A DNA stretch of 64,000 bases from an uncultured Clostridia bacterium. Lineage in GTDB: Bacteria > Bacillota > Clostridia > Christensenellales > Pumilibacteraceae. The notes under the pieces were generated by a model. That model did no database searches. It saw only the letters and a list, made by a program, of their open reading frames with translations, and was not told the DNA's origin. The position numbers and the translations under genes are program-made. Shown piece by piece: positions 18,438-29,700 of the stretch. The stretch spans positions 1 through 64,000 of the forward strand of contig CAMSYM010000003.1 in assembly GCA_947066105.1 (NCBI GenBank), in the 5' to 3' direction. Positions within the stretch are counted from its first letter, which is position 1. Every line of letters starts with the position of its first letter.

Positions 18438-21032
18438 ATGGCTATCGGTAAGAAATTTCGTAATATTTTAATATCGGTCGCAACGTGCGCGGCTGTTGCC
18501 GCGACTTTTTCCGTCGCGACGGACAAGCCCGCGCTCGCCGAATCGGCAAACGCGCAGGACCGCGCGTCGCTCTCCCCGATCGTCGCCCTAAACAACGAAG
18601 TGATCTACAGGTGCTTCGATTCGCCGTCGTTCGTGTTTGCCGACGACGCGGGGCTTATCGTATCGGGAAAGACCGTGACCGAATTCACCGTCGGAGAAAC
18701 TGACGCGGTCACGCGCCGTAGCATTACCGCCGACAAGATAATGCGCCGCGCGGAACACGGCGAACACAAAGAGCTTATACTCGCGCTAAACGACGGCAGG
18801 CTGTCGCTGTATTGCGGCGACGCGCCCGCGGTCGAACTCAAATACGACGGAACGCCAATCGACGGCATAGTAGACTTCACCGCGGCGGGCGACATTTTGT
18901 ACGCCGTAACGCCGTCGTCGCTTACATCCGTCACGCTGGCGCAAACTGACTTCGACGATAGATCGATCGCGAGCGTGGACTTTACGCCTATCGCCCGCCC
19001 CGACGTTGCCGCGACCGCCGTAACAACGCTAAACGATACCGTATACATAGCGACGCGCTCGGCGTTCGGCAACAAGGACGACATATGCTCTGTCGACGAA
19101 AACGGAAACGTAGTCACCGCGCTTTTGCAATCGGATAAAGTTCTCGGTCTTACCGCCGAAAGCGGTGCGGACGGCAAGCTGTACACGCTCACGCGCGACC
19201 GCGTCACCGCGCACGCACAGGCGGCGGGCGGCGGACTCGTAGCCGAAAGCTCTACGGACGGCGCGACGTTTACGACGATACACGCTTACGGCGGATATGT
19301 TTACGCGTTGGATTCGCTCAACGCCGTGCATAAGCTTTCCGCCGACCTTACGGTCGACAAAACTCTGTACGCGTCGAGCAGCGATATAAACGGATTTTTC
19401 GACATGCCGAGCGGGCTTGCCGTAAAAAATTCCAAGACGTACGTCGCCGACACGCTCAACGACCGCATTGCGGTGTATTCGGACGGCATACATTACGATA
19501 GCCGCAGGTTCGCCATGCCCGTATCGGTCGCTTGCGACAGCGCCGGCACGGTATACGTCGCGTACGAGTACAACAAAATAGGTATTTTTCGTAGCGGCGT
19601 ATTGGAAACGACAAACGAGCGCACGCTCGCCGATCCCAAGCTCGGCAATATTGCGCAGATAGCGGTCGACGCCGACAAAACCATATACGCGCTTACAAGC
19701 ACGGGCTTATGGAGCGTGCAAAACGACGGAGAGCAATTCAAACAGATATCCGCGACGCGCTACAAAGCTATAACGCTCGGCATAGGCAGGGATAAGCTGT
19801 ACGCGCTCGCCGACAACGCCGTATATAAGCTCGAAAACGACGCTTTGGTCGAATACTGCCCCGCGCCGACGGACGCAACGGCGCTCGCCGTCGATCTCAA
19901 CGGGTCGGTATTCATGCTCACGCAAAACGGCGTTACGCGCTATCAGATCCGCGTCGGCGTTGCGTATACGGAAAGCTTCGAGTTCATGCTCGACGGCGAA
20001 GATTACTCGCTCGGCGGCAATGCGGGCGCGCTCGCATTGTGTACCGTGCAAAACGGATTCTTCGACTACGGCGACGTTATAATAGTCGACACGTACAAGC
20101 ACCGGGTGTTCACGACTAGCGGAGAAAAGCTCGGCGTGCGGCTGATCGACGCCGACTATGTTCCGCCGGTACTCAACGACGGCGCGCCGCAGTATCACGG
20201 CGACGGACTTATACGCACGGCGCTCGGAGATACGGAAGTGTATTCCCTTCCGATGGAAACCGAACCCATATACACGATAAAACGCGGACGAAACGTCATA
20301 GTGCCGCAATACGCGCCCGAAGACGCGCGCGAATATGCGCTGATATTGATAGACGATATAGAACGCGGAAAGCTGATACAGGGCTATGTATATAAGGACG
20401 CCTTGTCCGCGCCGTTGCCATATTCACCGCCGCCCGCAGAAAAAGGCGCGGTCTTCAACGCCGCAACGCCCGTATACAAATATCCGAGCCGCAACGCAAA
20501 ACCCGTCCGGGGCTATGCCGCCGTCGACGGCAACACCGAGTTTAAAATGCTCGATTTCGTGCAGTCTTACCGCGACGATTACGGATATCTTTGGTACCGA
20601 GTAGAGCTAAACGATAACAGCGAAGGCTTTATTCTCGCTATCAATATCAGCACGAGCAATTACAAACCCGTGTTTATCCGTCCCGCATACAATGCCGAGA
20701 TCATTTCGTACAAAGGCAGTGCTTTCGCCGTCGGATATCTGCTCGACGACGAAACGTATAACGAGATAGCGCAATTACCGACAGGCACGCAACTCGAAGT
20801 TGTCGGCGCGTTCGATTCGTCCAAAAAATACACCGAAGTCAAATTCGTAGACTCCGAGCGCGGCACTCTCACCTGTTATGTCGAAACTGTATATATCAAA
20901 TATAACGGCGTAAACATCGTACTGCTCGTGGCGATAATAGTCATCATAGTCACCGTTATACTCGCATCTATAATCATAGCGCGAGTTATGCACAACAAAA
21001 AGAAGAATATTCAAGACGACACGAACGAATAA
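18438..21032 (+). CDS. Exported beta-propeller/SH3-like protein with C-terminal membrane anchor
   Basis: 864 residues. Signal sequence at residues about 5-34 (ILISVATCAAVAATFSVAT, cleavage after PALAESA). Residues about 50-560 consist of repeated four-stranded units (DGKLYTLTRDRVTAH, GGYVYALDSLNAVHKLSADL, TVYVAYEYNKIGIFRSG) typical of NHL/YVTN-like beta-propellers. Residues about 610-800 hold two to three bacterial SH3-like segments (TPVYKYPSRNAKPVRGYAAV, GYLWYRVELNDNSEGFIL). One transmembrane helix near residues 825-850 is followed by a charged cytoplasmic tail. This suggests a cell-wall or sensor-type surface protein; no enzyme motif. Function unknown. Transcribed alone, divergent from ppx. 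Confidence 0.75.
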   Translation: MAIGKKFRNILISVATCAAVAATFSVATDKPALAESANAQDRASLSPIVALNNEVIYRCFDSPSFVFADDAGLIVSGKTVTEFTVGETDAVTRRSITADKIMRRAEHGEHKELILALNDGRLSLYCGDAPAVELKYDGTPIDGIVDFTAAGDILYAVTPSSLTSVTLAQTDFDDRSIASVDFTPIARPDVAATAVTTLNDTVYIATRSAFGNKDDICSVDENGNVVTALLQSDKVLGLTAESGADGKLYTLTRDRVTAHAQAAGGGLVAESSTDGATFTTIHAYGGYVYALDSLNAVHKLSADLTVDKTLYASSSDINGFFDMPSGLAVKNSKTYVADTLNDRIAVYSDGIHYDSRRFAMPVSVACDSAGTVYVAYEYNKIGIFRSGVLETTNERTLADPKLGNIAQIAVDADKTIYALTSTGLWSVQNDGEQFKQISATRYKAITLGIGRDKLYALADNAVYKLENDALVEYCPAPTDATALAVDLNGSVFMLTQNGVTRYQIRVGVAYTESFEFMLDGEDYSLGGNAGALALCTVQNGFFDYGDVIIVDTYKHRVFTTSGEKLGVRLIDADYVPPVLNDGAPQYHGDGLIRTALGDTEVYSLPMETEPIYTIKRGRNVIVPQYAPEDAREYALILIDDIERGKLIQGYVYKDALSAPLPYSPPPAEKGAVFNAATPVYKYPSRNAKPVRGYAAVDGNTEFKMLDFVQSYRDDYGYLWYRVELNDNSEGFILAINISTSNYKPVFIRPAYNAEIISYKGSAFAVGYLLDDETYNEIAQLPTGTQLEVVGAFDSSKKYTEVKFVDSERGTLTCYVETVYIKYNGVNIVLLVAIIVIIVTVILASIIIARVMHNKKKNIQDDTNE

Positions 21033-21085
21033 CGAAAATGCGAATTTAAGGATACAGTTGATCTTCTATCGTGATACTCACTATC

Positions 21086-21176
21086 TTTTGTCATCCTGAG
21101 CGAAGCGAAGGATCTCAACCTTAAAAAACAAAGATGAGATTGCCCACTGCGCTACGCTTGTTCAGAATGACAAAAA
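21086..21176. repeat. Imperfect inverted-repeat intergenic element
   Basis: The arms TTTTGTCATCCTGAGC (21086-21101) and GTTCAGAATGACAAAA (21160-21175) are imperfect inverted copies, with GAGAT(T/C) motifs inside. Related GAGCGGAGCGAAAG-type pieces occur at 55.3 kb. It is non-coding and looks like a palindromic intergenic repeat family. Confidence 0.6.
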
Positions 21177-21297
21177 ATACAGTAGTGCGTTACACTTATT
21201 CGGAATAGCCGGCGGTTATTACGCAGAACAAAAAGGCAGTGCGCTACGCTTGTTCGGAATAAGGCTTCGCCTTACTTCGTAAGACAAACAAAATGAG

Positions 21298-21336
21298 CGC
21301 GGAACAATTAAAATCATTAATTGCTCCGCGTTTTTG
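21298..21336 (+). terminator. Terminator downstream of the 864-residue surface protein gene
   Basis: CGCGGA...CAATTAA pairs with TTAATTG...TCCGCG and is followed by TTTTT. It lies 265 bp after the stop, beyond the intergenic repeat. Confidence 0.7.
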
Positions 21337-21390
21337 CATTACGAATTTTAATTATCCATAATTATTAATTCAACATTCTTAATTATACAT

Positions 21391-21431
21391 CAATTCCGAA
21401 TTCCGCATTCCGAATTCCGCATTCCGAATTC
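21391..21431. repeat. GAATTCCGCATTCC tandem tract at the 3' end of the SSB gene
   Basis: About three units of a 14-bp sequence built from GAATTCCG and CATTCC end 6 bp before the stop codon of the SSB-like gene (minus strand). Shorter relatives are at 52.70, 55.50 and 57.05 kb. Confidence 0.7.
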
Positions 21432-21437
21432 AAGCAA

Positions 21438-22079
21438 TCATTCGTCCGACGTGGACGCGACCTCGCTTTCCTTTTGCAAAAACTCTACCGAGCCGATGGA
21501 AAACTCGTATGCGGTGCGTACTTCGGTATTTTCGTCGTCTAAGCGTTTGGTATACTGACGGGACTGGATGCGCCCGCAAACGTCCAATTTTTGCCCCACG
21601 GGCGCATTTTTGAGCAGTCGGGCATTTTTGCCCCACGCGATGCACGGTATGTAATCGGACTTGCTGTACGCACGGTTGACGGCGAGCAGTACGTCGCAGA
21701 TCTCGCGATTGAACGGCGTAGTTCTGTATATGGGCGGCTTGCAAATATATCCCACAAGCTCCGCCGTATTGGGATTTGCATCGGGCGACGGAGTTGTTAT
21801 CTCACGCGCGTAAACACTCAAAATCAACCGCGACCGATCGCCTTCGGGGCGGTTGAAACTGCGGAACTGCCCCGATACGGCTATCGGCTCGTCCGCATGC
21901 AGTTCGCTTATAAGTTCTTCGGAAGCCGTTATGGGAATGACGTCCAAGTGTTCGGACAATCGCGGGACATTGAGCTTGAACTCGTAGAACCTTTCGCCGT
22001 ACATATCGTGCGAATATTCCGGCTCGGCGCCTATTTTGCCCTGCAAGTATACGGCATTGGTTGGTTTGTCGTTTTTCAT
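21438..22079 (-). CDS. Single-stranded DNA-binding-like protein with two OB folds
   Basis: 213 residues. Two consecutive OB-fold halves: residues 1-100 (NAVYLQGKIGAEPEYSHDMY, then FYEFKLNVPRLSEHLDVIPI and PIAVSGQFRSF) and residues 108-200 (AELVGYICKPPIYRTTPFN, ICDVLLAVNRAYSKSDYIP, GQKLDVCGRIQSRQYTKR). The second half is close to a normal SSB core. No acidic DDxPF tail is present, so it is probably not the main replicative SSB. It likely binds single-stranded DNA as a pseudo-dimeric unit. It starts immediately after the stop of the deacetylase gene (adjacent codons), so the two are translated from one message. Confidence 0.8.
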   Translation of the reverse strand: MKNDKPTNAVYLQGKIGAEPEYSHDMYGERFYEFKLNVPRLSEHLDVIPITASEELISELHADEPIAVSGQFRSFNRPEGDRSRLILSVYAREITTPSPDANPNTAELVGYICKPPIYRTTPFNREICDVLLAVNRAYSKSDYIPCIAWGKNARLLKNAPVGQKLDVCGRIQSRQYTKRLDDENTEVRTAYEFSIGSVEFLQKESEVASTSDE

Positions 22080-22850
22080 TTACGTACTCCTTATTTGTCT
22101 TCCCGTATGATCGATAGTATAGTTGTCTTTGTAGATAAGCTCTCCCACCGTTTTGAACGTAAAGCCTTTGGCGCGCAGACCGTCGATTATCGCAGGCAAT
22201 GCGTCAAGCGTGTGTTTTCCGTCGTTGTGCATTAGCACGATACTTCCGTTTCGGCAAGATCCGACCACGCGCGACGCTATCTGCTCTTTGGAAAGTCCTT
22301 TCCAGTCGAGCGAATCGACGTCCCACTGCACTGTATACAAGCCTTGCTCCTTGGCTTCGGTGAGCAACGTATCCGAATAATCGCCGTAAGGCGGACGGAA
22401 CAGCTCTATCTTGCGTCCCGAAATTCCTTCGATAAGCGATTTGGACGTGGACAGTTCGAGCGATATCTGACTGCGCGACAGCTTAGACATATACGGATGA
22501 GTAGCCGAGTGCGTGCCTATCTCTATCCGATCGGACGCCGCAAGCGTTTTCAGCTCGCTCTCGTACTTCTCCGCCCAAAAGCTTACCAAAAAGAACGTTG
22601 CGCGCGCGTCCTTTTCTTCGAGCGTTTCGAGAATGCCCAACGTTCTGTCTGCGCCCCACGCCGCGTCGAATGTGAGCGCGACCGCCTTTTCTTCCGTTTC
22701 TACGGAATATATAGGCACCATCTTGGGGCTGACGTTGTTGTAGATAGCCGCCGCACCCGTGTAATACACGCCCGTCAAGGCAAAAGCTATTACCGCCGCG
22801 GCTATTACCGCTATGACCACCGTCCGTCGCTTGACAACCAAAAATCTCAT
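22080..22850 (-). CDS. PdaB-like polysaccharide deacetylase
   Basis: 256 residues with an N-terminal membrane anchor (residues about 8-32). The NodB domain motifs are present: VALTFDAAWGAD (motif 1, catalytic-base Asp), HSATHPYMSKL (metal-binding H-x3-H), RPPYGDYSDTLL (motif 3), VQWDVDSLDW and GSIVLMHND (motif 5). The AAWG form of motif 1 is the variant seen in the PdaB sporulation subfamily. These enzymes deacetylate peptidoglycan or cortex amino sugars outside the membrane. GGAG 7 nt before ATG 22850. Followed without a gap by the SSB-like gene. Confidence 0.9.
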   Translation of the reverse strand: MRFLVVKRRTVVIAVIAAAVIAFALTGVYYTGAAAIYNNVSPKMVPIYSVETEEKAVALTFDAAWGADRTLGILETLEEKDARATFFLVSFWAEKYESELKTLAASDRIEIGTHSATHPYMSKLSRSQISLELSTSKSLIEGISGRKIELFRPPYGDYSDTLLTEAKEQGLYTVQWDVDSLDWKGLSKEQIASRVVGSCRNGSIVLMHNDGKHTLDALPAIIDGLRAKGFTFKTVGELIYKDNYTIDHTGRQIRST

Positions 22851-23002
22851 CGGACATCTCCAATTCTATCATATTTTATCGTGCGAATATTTACGTGTTT
22901 TGTCGACTTTTGACTTGTTATGTCGCCGCCGCACGCTTTCTACTCGCTTAAACTATGATATTCGGAAATACGCCGCAATAGAACGTCCGCGCTCGTTTTT
23001 AC

Positions 23003-23035
23003 GTAAAAGAAAATCCGACAGCCGCGTGTCGGATG
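23003..23035 (-). terminator. Terminator after degV
   Basis: ATCCGACA / TGTCGGAT stem with a 6-nt loop, followed on the minus strand by TTTTCTTTT. Confidence 0.75.
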
Positions 23036-23067
23036 ATCTATGTTCGATTAGATAGTATGTCAAAGCG

Positions 23068-23904
23068 CTACGCCTTGCTCGCGAGCGTTACTATACCGAC
23101 GGTACCAACGCCGATATGCACGCCGCCGACCGGACACATCGGCTCTACTTCTATACGCTCGACGCCGAGCTTACGGTAAAGTCTGTCTTTGAGCGCGTCG
23201 ATATTTTTATCGTCGCCTATATAATACACGAGTATCCTGTCGAATTTTTTGGGTAAATGCGCTATCGCCGCATCGACCGCACGGTTGAATCCGAGCGCCT
23301 TGGCATATATAGTAAGATCGTTTTTGGCAAACTCGAACACCGGTTTTATTTTGAGTATGTTCCCGACGTGCGACAACAGCTTGTTCACACGTCCGCCGCG
23401 CGCAAGCTCCGTGAGCGACGCGGGTATAAACTGCATAGCGATACGCTCTTTAAGGTCGTCGACAAAAGCGACAAGCTCGTCGAAGCTCGCGCCCGCCTGT
23501 TGCGCCTTTAACATCTCCTGCAAAAGCACGAGCGCCGATATGCCCGCTTCGCACGAATTTATCGCTATCACGCGCTTGTCGGGATACTGCGACGCCGCTA
23601 TCGTCGCCGAACCGATAGTTCCGCTCAGTCTGTCGGCGATCGTCAAAATTATGATCTCGCTGTTTTCGTCCTCGGCGAATATTTCGTCGATAGCGTCCTG
23701 AAATTTACGCGGCGACGGTTGCGACGTTTTTGCGGGAAGCTTGCTCCGTATAAAATCGCCGTAAAACGCGTCCCAATCCTCACGGTACCCTTCCGTATAT
23801 TCCTTATCGCCCAATAACAGCGTAAGACTGACTACCTTTATACCGTTGGCTTGCGCAAATTCGCGCGTCAACCCGAATGTCGAATCCACTATAAATCTGA
23901 CCAT
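23068..23904 (-). CDS. DegV family fatty-acid-binding protein
   Basis: 278 residues from ATG 23904 (GGTGG upstream); a longer frame adds 7 residues. Hallmarks are FIVDSTFGLTREFAQANGIK at the N terminus, the KTSQPSP motif near residue 75, the TIADRLSGTIGSA segment near 105 and TELARGGRVNKL near 175. DegV (FakB-type) proteins hold a fatty acid and present it to the FakA kinase for phospholipid synthesis. The gene is monocistronic between its own promoter and terminator. Confidence 0.93.
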   Translation of the reverse strand: MVRFIVDSTFGLTREFAQANGIKVVSLTLLLGDKEYTEGYREDWDAFYGDFIRSKLPAKTSQPSPRKFQDAIDEIFAEDENSEIIILTIADRLSGTIGSATIAASQYPDKRVIAINSCEAGISALVLLQEMLKAQQAGASFDELVAFVDDLKERIAMQFIPASLTELARGGRVNKLLSHVGNILKIKPVFEFAKNDLTIYAKALGFNRAVDAAIAHLPKKFDRILVYYIGDDKNIDALKDRLYRKLGVERIEVEPMCPVGGVHIGVGTVGIVTLASKA

Positions 23905-23959
23905 AATGCACCACCGTCGGCACAAACCGTAAAATATGTGCCTGTATTAAGTTATTCAC

Positions 23960-23989
23960 ATTATACCATTTTTTAAACCGATAAGTCAA
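23960..23989 (-). promoter_or_regulatory. degV promoter
   Basis: On the minus strand: TTGACT (23984-23989), an 18-bp spacer, TATAAT (23960-23965). Confidence 0.7.
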
Positions 23990-24153
23990 TGCGGGTACCG
24001 CTCGTCGACCCGCTTTTGCGCCGCATTTGCGGAAAAACGGGTATTTTACGTCCAAAATTATTGTTTTATATAGCAGTTTAAGGCGGTGATTACTATAAAA
24101 TACCGTGCCTTTAAGGCTTTGCTATTAAAACATATATCGCGGTTTCGCACTAA

Positions 24154-25617
<1,464 letters not shown>

Positions 25618-25655
25618 TCGATGCAAGATCGGCAATGCGAAATCACGGTATAGAA

Positions 25656-25690
25656 AATGCCGAACGATCTATTTCGTTCGGCATTTTTTT
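25656..25690 (+). terminator. gdhA terminator
   Basis: AATGCCGAACGA / TCGTTCGGCATT, a 12-bp perfect stem, followed by seven T. Confidence 0.9.
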
Positions 25691-25762
25691 ATGCGATCTT
25701 CGCAAACGAACGCGAATACATCGTGCGCGGTATATCCCCGCATATGTTCGAGCGACCGCGCT

Positions 25763-26182
25763 TCACCCGACTTTTATTTGCGCGCTTTTGTTTTTACTCG
25801 CTTTCTTTTTCTTGACTACGGCGGATATCGCTTTATACATTTGTATAAGACCGAGCGCTATAAGGAACGCGCCGAAGCTTGCGCGCAACTCGTAACCGCC
25901 CGCATATCGCGCCAAAAAACTTCCGCACACCGCGCCTATCGCCGCGCACCCGACTATCGGCGCCGATTTGGCGATGCTTACATATCCGTTGTTTTTATGG
26001 ATAACGAGCGCAACGACGGACATCGGCACAAACGCTATCAGATTGATAGCCTGCGCCAAATGCTGTTCCAGCCCCGCGGCGAGCGTCAACAACGGTATCA
26101 ACAGCGTACCGCCGCCCATGCCCATGCCGCCTATCACTCCGCCCAATGCGGAAACTATTATTATCACGTGTTGCGGCGTCAT
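25763..26182 (-). CDS. Half-size TauE/SafE (TSUP) membrane protein, second subunit
   Basis: 139 residues with four hydrophobic helices. The start holds the TSUP repeat motif GGVIGGMGMGGGTLLIPLLT. Full-length TauE/SafE proteins have about 250 residues and two such inverted halves. Here each half is a separate gene; the start overlaps the stop of the neighbouring half by 4 bp. Family members export sulfite, sulfoacetate or related organic anions. The two products probably form a heterodimeric permease. Basic C-terminal tail (KKKKASKNKS). Confidence 0.85.
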   Translation of the reverse strand: MTPQHVIIIVSALGGVIGGMGMGGGTLLIPLLTLAAGLEQHLAQAINLIAFVPMSVVALVIHKNNGYVSIAKSAPIVGCAAIGAVCGSFLARYAGGYELRASFGAFLIALGLIQMYKAISAVVKKKKASKNKSAQIKVG

Positions 26183-26541
26183 GCGATCACCGATTTTATG
26201 CCGATCGCTATCATCAGCAGAGCGAATATAATACTGACCGCCGTGCCGTTGAGCTTATCGAGCGCGGTCGCGCCCACTATCCCGCCGAGCACTACGCCTA
26301 TGCACGCGCAAAGCACCGCCGTCACGTCGAAATATCCGTTTTTTATATATATCGCCGCGCTTATTATGCAAATAGGCAATATCACGAGCAAAGCCGACGC
26401 ATGCGCGCGCTTGGCGTCAAGCCCGCCGAACTGCAACAGCGGCACGCACAGCATACCGCCGCCGCCCCCGAAGAATCCCGACACGAACCCGACCGCCGTT
26501 CCGCCGACGTAAAACAATGAATTTCTTACCTTATCGTTCAC
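26179..26541 (-). CDS. Half-size TauE/SafE (TSUP) membrane protein, first subunit
   Basis: 120 residues from GTG 26541. The frame stays open to a TTG at 26643, but that codon lies inside the -35 box of the divergent promoter and the added residues are not family-like. Four helices with the TSUP motif GFVSGFFGGGGGMLCVPLLQ. It pairs with the overlapping downstream half gene. Start choice is moderately certain. Confidence 0.82.
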   Translation of the reverse strand: MNDKVRNSLFYVGGTAVGFVSGFFGGGGGMLCVPLLQFGGLDAKRAHASALLVILPICIISAAIYIKNGYFDVTAVLCACIGVVLGGIVGATALDKLNGTAVSIIFALLMIAIGIKSVIA

Positions 26542-26637
26542 GTAAATAGTTTTTGTACCTTTTGCAAAAAATAACCGCGTGGTCGCACTCGACGGGCAAA
26601 ATATTTTTAACAATGCCGCTATTTGCCCCAAAATCGT

Positions 26638-26666
26638 TTGCAATTTACACGCGCATACTATATAAT
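26638..26666 (+). promoter_or_regulatory. Promoter of the 1166-residue surface protein
   Basis: TTGCAA (26638-26643), a 17-bp spacer, TATAAT (26661-26666). The leader carries AAAGGTG 6 nt before ATG 26705. Confidence 0.8.
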
Positions 26667-26704
26667 ATATGTTGTATAAGAAAAATTCTATAAAGGTGTT
26701 TTAC

Positions 26705-29700
26705 ATGCACGCTATCAAAAGACTGAAAAACAAAACGATAACCGTTGTTCTCGCGCTTGCGATCGCCCTTTCGTTCCTTATAGGCATCGATTTTTCGCAC
26801 AAAACAGCGCTCGCGGAAGATGACGTGACAGAATTCCCGCCCACGTCGGTGGGGATAAGCAATCCGCAATTCGACTCGTCGTCGGGCAGTTATCCCGCCG
26901 TGCCGAGTTCGTGGACAGGCGCCGCGGCAGACGGCGGCAGCGGCAGAGTGATCTCCGGCGTAGTCGATCTTTCCGACGCTTATTTCGGCAAAGATTCGGG
27001 CAACGAAAAGTTCGAGCTCGATCAATATCCCGAATACGCAGACGACAAAAACAAGCCGCAAACCATTTTCGGCGAAAAAGGCAAATATAAAGGCACGGAC
27101 GAGAAGGCTTTGCTCATAAACACCGCGCCCGGCGCGGAGATCGCGTACTCGTACAAGTCGAGCGACATGTCGTTCTCCCCCAACTCGTTCTACCGCGTTT
27201 CCGCATGGGTCAAAACGGGCGATTTCGCACCCGATACGGGCGCGACGATCAAGCTTACGGGACTCGGCGAAAACTGCTCGTTCATGAATATAAACACCGT
27301 TAAGGATATCGAGAAAGCGAACGGTATCCCCGTTCTCACCGCCGATAACGATTACGGCTGGGTTAAATACACGTTTTACGTTCGCACGTCCGCATCGTAC
27401 ACCCGCACGGTCAATCTTTTGCTCGGCGTGGGCGATTCCGTAAAAGGCGACGACGAAGATCCCGACGTCATGCCGCGCGCGGCAAAAGGCTACGCGTTTT
27501 TCGATACGGTCGACGCGGAACGCATTTCGGCGCACGACTTCGCCACGGAAACGCTCAGCTTCGAGCTTACGGACAAGCAAAACGTTTACGCCAATGCGAG
27601 CGGCACGGCAATGGCGCTCGATCTTTACGAACCGATATCGTTCACTGCCGAAAACGGCAAAGAAATAGGCACGTTCTCGCAAAATACCGAGCTGTGGGAC
27701 ACCAACGTATTCTATGACGAATACGGCGATAACAACGATTCGACGGGCGTGGCGCACAGCTCCGTATACAGCTCCGAAAGCCGCATTACCGATTTCGATT
27801 CAGACGACAACATCCACGGCTTTACGCAAAACCCGTGGTCGCCGCTCGGCAGAGCCGAATACGAGACGGTCGCCGAACTCAATCCCATGTTCGACGGCGC
27901 GCACAACGCGGATATAATGATGATAAACACGTACGACGGCAACCGCTTCCAAAGCGCCGCATACGGCATAGGCTCGCCCACCGTCAAGATCGATCGGTTT
28001 AAATATTACCGTTTCGGCGTTTGGGTAAAGGGCGACAGCGTGGAAGGTTCGAGCGGCATAAGCATACTCGTCAAGGGCAAGCGCAACGGCGCGAGCAATT
28101 TCAAAACGCTTTCTTCGTATTCGGGCTTGAACGGCGACAGCACGGATAACGCGCATTACGGCTGGAAAGAACAGGTCGTTTATATACGCGGCTCTATGCT
28201 CTACGAATACGACGTTAAATTCGAGCTGTGGCTCGGCACCCCGTCGTCCAAAGCGTCGGGCATAGCGTTGTTCGACAACGTGACGTTTACCGAACTCAAA
28301 TATTCCGAATATACGGGCATGTCGGGCGCGGACGGCGGCAACGTTTTGACGATCGATCAAAGCGCTTCCGATACCGGCATCAACAACGGTAACTTTAAAA
28401 CCGTCGGCGATATAGGCGATCTCGAAAACCCCGAATTCCCCCTGCCCGTCGCGGACTGGACTTTCGTCACGCCCGATACGGCGGAAACGACGGGATTTTC
28501 CAAGGAAAAGGTAAACACCGACAACGCCGTACACGGCATTTTGCCCACCGACGACGACATGTTCTCGCAGATCCAAGCGAGCGGCGCGATACCCGGCGTT
28601 AAAAACCCCGCGCACATGTATTCGGGACTTGAAAACGTATTGTTGCTTTCGTCGACCACTCCCACGGCTATCGGCTACAAATCCACCGCTTTCACGCTCA
28701 CGAGCGGTCAAGGCAGTAAAGTAACGGTCGATCTCGCGGTAGACGGCGTAACGAGCGGCAACGGCGCGGCGCTCGTACTCAAAACGTCTACGGGCGGCAT
28801 TGTTTCCGCAATACAGAACATCAAAACCACTAACGGCGCGTTCAAAACGTTCACGTTCTATCTCGACGCTCCGCGTTCCAACCAAACGCTCGTTCTCGAA
28901 TTATGGCTCGGTACGGGCGACCGCAACAAAAACGCGTCCAACCTGTCTAACGGCAACGTGTACGTTCGCAACGTCGGCATGACCGAGTGGACGGTCGACG
29001 AAGGCAGTACCATCGCGGCGGAATACGCCAAGATCGCCGAAAACTACAAGACCGCGATCACTACCGCGGCAATGCGCGACGCGCTCGACTATGCGGTATA
29101 CTCTTTCTCCGCGCCCACATTCGACTACTACGACATTTATTCGTATGCGAGCAACAGCGGTTTCGGTATCCCCTACCAATGGAGCAGATCGTCCGCAAAC
29201 GGCAACGTTATAAGCGGCATATTCAATACCGCCGACATGAAAGATCTTACAGTTTACGACGGTTTCGATAAAAAAGACCAAACGGGCACGATGTTGTATA
29301 TATTCAACACCGATATCAACCGCACGACGTACACCTGCGACAACACGATAACGCTCGAAGCAAATAAATATTACCGCTTGGACATTACCGCCAAAGTTCG
29401 CGTAACGGACGAAGTTCGCAAAGACGAAACGTCCATAGGCGCCAACCTGCGCTTGACCGGCACGACTGCGGAATTTGCCAACATCAAAGATACCACCACC
29501 GTCATCGCCAAGGACCACGAAACCGACGAAGACATACTCGACTACGAAACGTTTAAAACCTTCTCGTTCTTTATTTCGACGGGCGACAACGGCGGCGACG
29601 TCGGTTTGGAAATAACGTTCGGCGGCGCGGACAGATCTGGCTATATCCAAGGCAAACTTATCATTGCCGATATCGCAATGAACGAAGTGGATAATCTCGA

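Noticed and set aside
26542..26643. Longer N terminus of the first TauE/SafE half from a TTG codon
   Set aside because: The codon overlaps the -35 box of the divergent gene and the extra residues do not resemble the family.
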